A DNA stretch of 64,000 nt. Origin: Bacteroidota bacterium. GTDB taxonomy: Bacteria; Bacteroidota; Bacteroidia; Bacteroidales; Prolixibacteraceae. This document shows, piece by piece, positions 62,285-64,000 of the stretch. The DNA lies in the NCBI GenBank assembly GCA_023412195.1, contig JAEYNZ010000070.1, forward strand, positions 28,882 to 92,881. The letters are read 5' to 3'. Under the pieces are notes generated by a model, which saw only the letters and a program-made list of their open reading frames with translations, was not told the DNA's origin and made no database searches. Numbering within the stretch: position 1 is the stretch's first letter; the number at the start of each line of letters is the position of its first letter. The position numbers and the translations under genes are program-made.

Positions 62285-62785
62285 CTATGCGGGGACCTTC
62301 ACAAGGCGGGCACCACGGACTGTGGCTCCCAGGACAATTCCAGCACTTATAACAACCAGGTTTTTGAAGATGTATTGCCCTTCGAGTGTTGGCGCGTAGG
62401 GTATTCTCAGAAAAACTTCTGAAGGGAAAAGAAAAATTGGAAGAAAAGTGCCAATCATTTGCAGATAAAGAAGAAGTAAAGTTTCACGAAGAAAAAGGTT
62501 AAACAGCAATCCGATACCAATTACAGTTTCAAGTGCAGCAAGACCGTATATAATAACCTGTTCAGGAAGGAAACCAAAAGTTACCGTGTCGATTGTTTTA
62601 ATTGCCAGTCCTTCAGCCGGGCTCAGGCCCTCAAAGAATTTTAAAAAACCAAACCATGTAAAGATGATTCCTATGCTGATTCTTAAAACTCTCAACCCGA
62701 TTTTCCCCATCCAGTTCGTGATTGACCTGTCCAGTTTCGTGTATCTGCTAAAATATGAATTCATACCTTTTTCTTTCAAGTTCAT
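62285..62785 (-). CDS. DoxX-like/DUF417 membrane protein
   Basis: 166 residues with four hydrophobic segments; ISIGIIFTWFGFLKFFEGLS and the closing PTLEGQYIFKNLVVISAGI match the DoxX-like/YkgB group. Function is not established for this branch; related proteins have been linked to quinone-dependent redox or aldehyde stress. It is convergent with the sugar dehydrogenase gene, 21 bases apart. Translation could also start at the Met eight codons later. Confidence 0.8.
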   Translation of the reverse strand: MNLKEKGMNSYFSRYTKLDRSITNWMGKIGLRVLRISIGIIFTWFGFLKFFEGLSPAEGLAIKTIDTVTFGFLPEQVIIYGLAALETVIGIGLLFNLFLRETLLLLYLQMIGTFLPIFLFPSEVFLRIPYAPTLEGQYIFKNLVVISAGIVLGATVRGARLVKVPA

Positions 62786-62897
62786 TTGTTCATAAATAAA
62801 CGAACCCCTTTATGAAAGGTTTACAAAGAAAAATATTTGGATAGTAGACAGGGTTATTGTATTGAAGGCTGTGTATCGGGATTTTTGCAGGAGAATA

Positions 62898-63134
62898 TCA
62901 GGCTGAATGCTTTAGGAAAATAACGGTGTCATTTACACTGGAAAGCTGCAGGATTTCTTCATCATGAACAGATATATTAAAAATTCTTTCCAGGTAAAAG
63001 GTAAAAATTTTCCAGTCTACTGAATCGAAATTCAGATCACGATTGTAGGACGCATTAGGTCTTATGTCATTTTTTTGTACCCCCGTTTTTCGTAATACCC
63101 GGTAAAGGTTTCTTCTTATTTTTTTTTCTTCCAT
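62898..63134 (-). CDS. Acyl-carrier-like protein, stand-alone
   Basis: 78 residues of four-helix ACP character. The pantetheine attachment motif is recognisable as DLNFDSVDWKIF with Ser38 (the usual DSLD/DSVD), and the following helices (TFYLERIFNISVHDEEIL; VNDTVIFLKHS) are right in size and spacing. No fatty-acid or peptide synthesis gene is adjacent, so it may serve a modified pathway or be a decoy or regulatory carrier. The Trp directly after DSVD is atypical. Confidence 0.75.
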   Translation of the reverse strand: MEEKKIRRNLYRVLRKTGVQKNDIRPNASYNRDLNFDSVDWKIFTFYLERIFNISVHDEEILQLSSVNDTVIFLKHSA

Positions 63135-63218
63135 AACCGAAAAGTTTATAATCCCTTACACTTTTTAAAAACCGAACAAACGAATTAACGAGTCAAATAT
63201 ATGAAGATTATTTGACAA

Positions 63219-63800
63219 TCATTCTTTTTTGAAAAATTTAGGTTGAAACAACACATTATTCAGCTTCATATCTTTTTTCAGGAGGCTAAAGATCTTCACA
63301 TCGTGATACTTTCCATGAAGGAATTCTCCTTCCCTTTCAATTCCCTCGTAAACGAAAGAAAGCCGGGAAGGAATCTTTTCACTTTTCACATTACCTGTTG
63401 CAATTTTTATCTGTACACGATTGATTCCCATTTTTGCAAATGCATATTTAATTAAAAAGGAAACACATGTTGTCATAATACCTTTCCCCTGCATCGGCAG
63501 GGCAAGCCAGTATCCGATTTCAGTTTTATGATTAATCCAGTCGGTATCCTTAAACCCTATCAGGCCGGCAAACTCTTCCTGATACCAGATACCAAAAACT
63601 TCATCTCTTTTATTTTCATTTTGGTCCATCAGGCTTTTTATAAAAGCCTCTGTATCGGTAACAGCCATGGTAGCATCGATAAAAGGAAGCCATTCCCTAA
63701 GATAATTCCTGTCGCGTTCTATGGTATTAAATATTACCTCTGCCATGGACAAATCCAGAATCTCCAATCTTAACTTTTCATTTACCCGAAGATGCTTCAT
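63219..63800 (-). CDS. GNAT-family N-acetyltransferase (RimJ/RimL type)
   Basis: 193 residues. The acetyl-CoA loop is in IGYWLALPMQGKGIMTTCVSF (Q-x-x-G-x-G/A form), preceded by the strand FAGLIGFKDTDW and followed by INRVQIKIATGNVKS. This is the RimJ/RimL/YdaF branch, which acetylates protein N-termini or small molecules. Monocistronic; no partner is suggested by neighbours. Confidence 0.92.
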   Translation of the reverse strand: MKHLRVNEKLRLEILDLSMAEVIFNTIERDRNYLREWLPFIDATMAVTDTEAFIKSLMDQNENKRDEVFGIWYQEEFAGLIGFKDTDWINHKTEIGYWLALPMQGKGIMTTCVSFLIKYAFAKMGINRVQIKIATGNVKSEKIPSRLSFVYEGIEREGEFLHGKYHDVKIFSLLKKDMKLNNVLFQPKFFKKE

Positions 63801-63879
63801 AAATCAATATCTTTAGTTTAATTAAAGCTGCTCAGATTTTTATCTAACCATTATATTTACACTTTTAATTTTAAATCAC

Positions 63880-64000
63880 TAGTGTCCGACTAAAGTAAAT
63901 TAAAAGAAGGTACTCCCTTTCGGTTTCCCTTCAGATGTTGTAAAATTGTTCTTGGCAAAACTTTTATACAACATGAGTAAAAATACAGAAATAAAATTTG
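63880..64000 (+). mobile_element. Left end of a probable IS4-family insertion sequence, cut by the window edge
   Basis: An IS-end-like sequence CTAGTGTCCGACTAAA begins near 63880, followed by a short leader, and an ATG at 63973 opens MSKNTEIKF before the window ends. The beginning resembles IS4-type (DUF4372) Bacteroidota transposases, but nine codons are too few to be certain. The far end is outside the window. Confidence 0.5.

Noticed and set aside
1..64000. tRNA, rRNA, prophage or replication-origin signals
   Set aside because: None was recognised by eye in any intergenic region; a tRNAscan/Infernal run would be needed to exclude small RNAs.

Overview
The window comes from a member of the Bacteroidota, probably a Bacteroidales/Marinilabiliales-type free-living or gut carbohydrate degrader; genus cannot be fixed from the sequence. 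The evidence is a SusC/SusD/SusE starch locus, type IX secretion (T9SS) C-terminal tails, TAnnTTTG-type -7 promoter boxes in place of an E. coli -10, an S16 protein with a long acidic tail, LL-diaminopimelate aminotransferase (DapL) lysine synthesis, and scarcity of Shine-Dalgarno sequences.

Layout. 1-2338: minus-strand pair of a secreted HEAT-repeat protein (cut by the left edge) and a Tat-exported Gfo/Idh/MocA oxidoreductase. 2461-5292: a repeat-rich island with seven copies or half-copies of a composite palindromic (REP-like) element, a nonsense-mutated IS200-like (REP-associated) transposase and a thymidylate-synthase-family gene between them. 5371-8353: an 11-bp tandem array, then lipA - small gene - lipB - endonuclease/exonuclease/phosphatase protein on the minus strand behind a clear Bacteroidota promoter. 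8443-13282: TPR protein + EamA transporter, a MazF-type toxin-antitoxin pair with an antitoxin remnant, and ruvC. 13283-16221: an AT-rich stretch with a small barrel-like protein and a frameshifted T9SS cargo protein. 16278-24320: housekeeping genes (rpsP, rimM, mscL, threonylcarbamoyl-AMP synthase family, a GT4 glycosyltransferase) and the lysine/peptidoglycan genes lysA, dapF and dapL. 24365-33071: flippase, YfhO-like membrane protein, a frameshifted 3-methyladenine glycosylase, POT transporter, a membrane-anchored receiver protein and a large Ig-like lipoprotein. 33181-40093: RNase R, a TetR regulator with a visible operator, a duplicated mini-ORF/terminator element and the Ku-LigD end-joining pair. 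40145-40572: direct repeats and a palindromic element. 40660-54777: a starch utilisation locus. 54847-56648: LytTR two-component system. 57045-60818: a three-gene operon of N-formylglutamate amidohydrolase-like protein, DUF1704/MATCAP-like metallopeptidase and glutathione-synthase-like ATP-grasp ligase. 61061-63800: PQQ-type sugar dehydrogenase, DoxX-like protein, a lone acyl-carrier-like protein and a GNAT acetyltransferase. The right edge appears to enter an insertion sequence.

How the genes work together. The starch locus encodes surface capture (SusC channel, SusD, SusE/F), a T9SS-secreted CBM48-GH13 amylase, a periplasmic GH97 alpha-glucosidase and a divergent SusA-like GH13 amylase. lysA, dapF and dapL form a lysine/meso-DAP branch. 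lipB and lipA give octanoyl transfer and sulfur insertion for lipoate. Ku and LigD form a two-gene non-homologous end-joining system.

Most interesting points: a SusD homologue with two SusE/F-type starch-binding modules inserted in its middle; a DapF homologue in which both catalytic cysteines are serine; the FGase/DUF1704/ATP-grasp operon, whose product is unknown; the composite REP-like elements; two coding frames broken by one base within G tracts; and two 11-bp tandem arrays, each with an inverted partial copy beside it.
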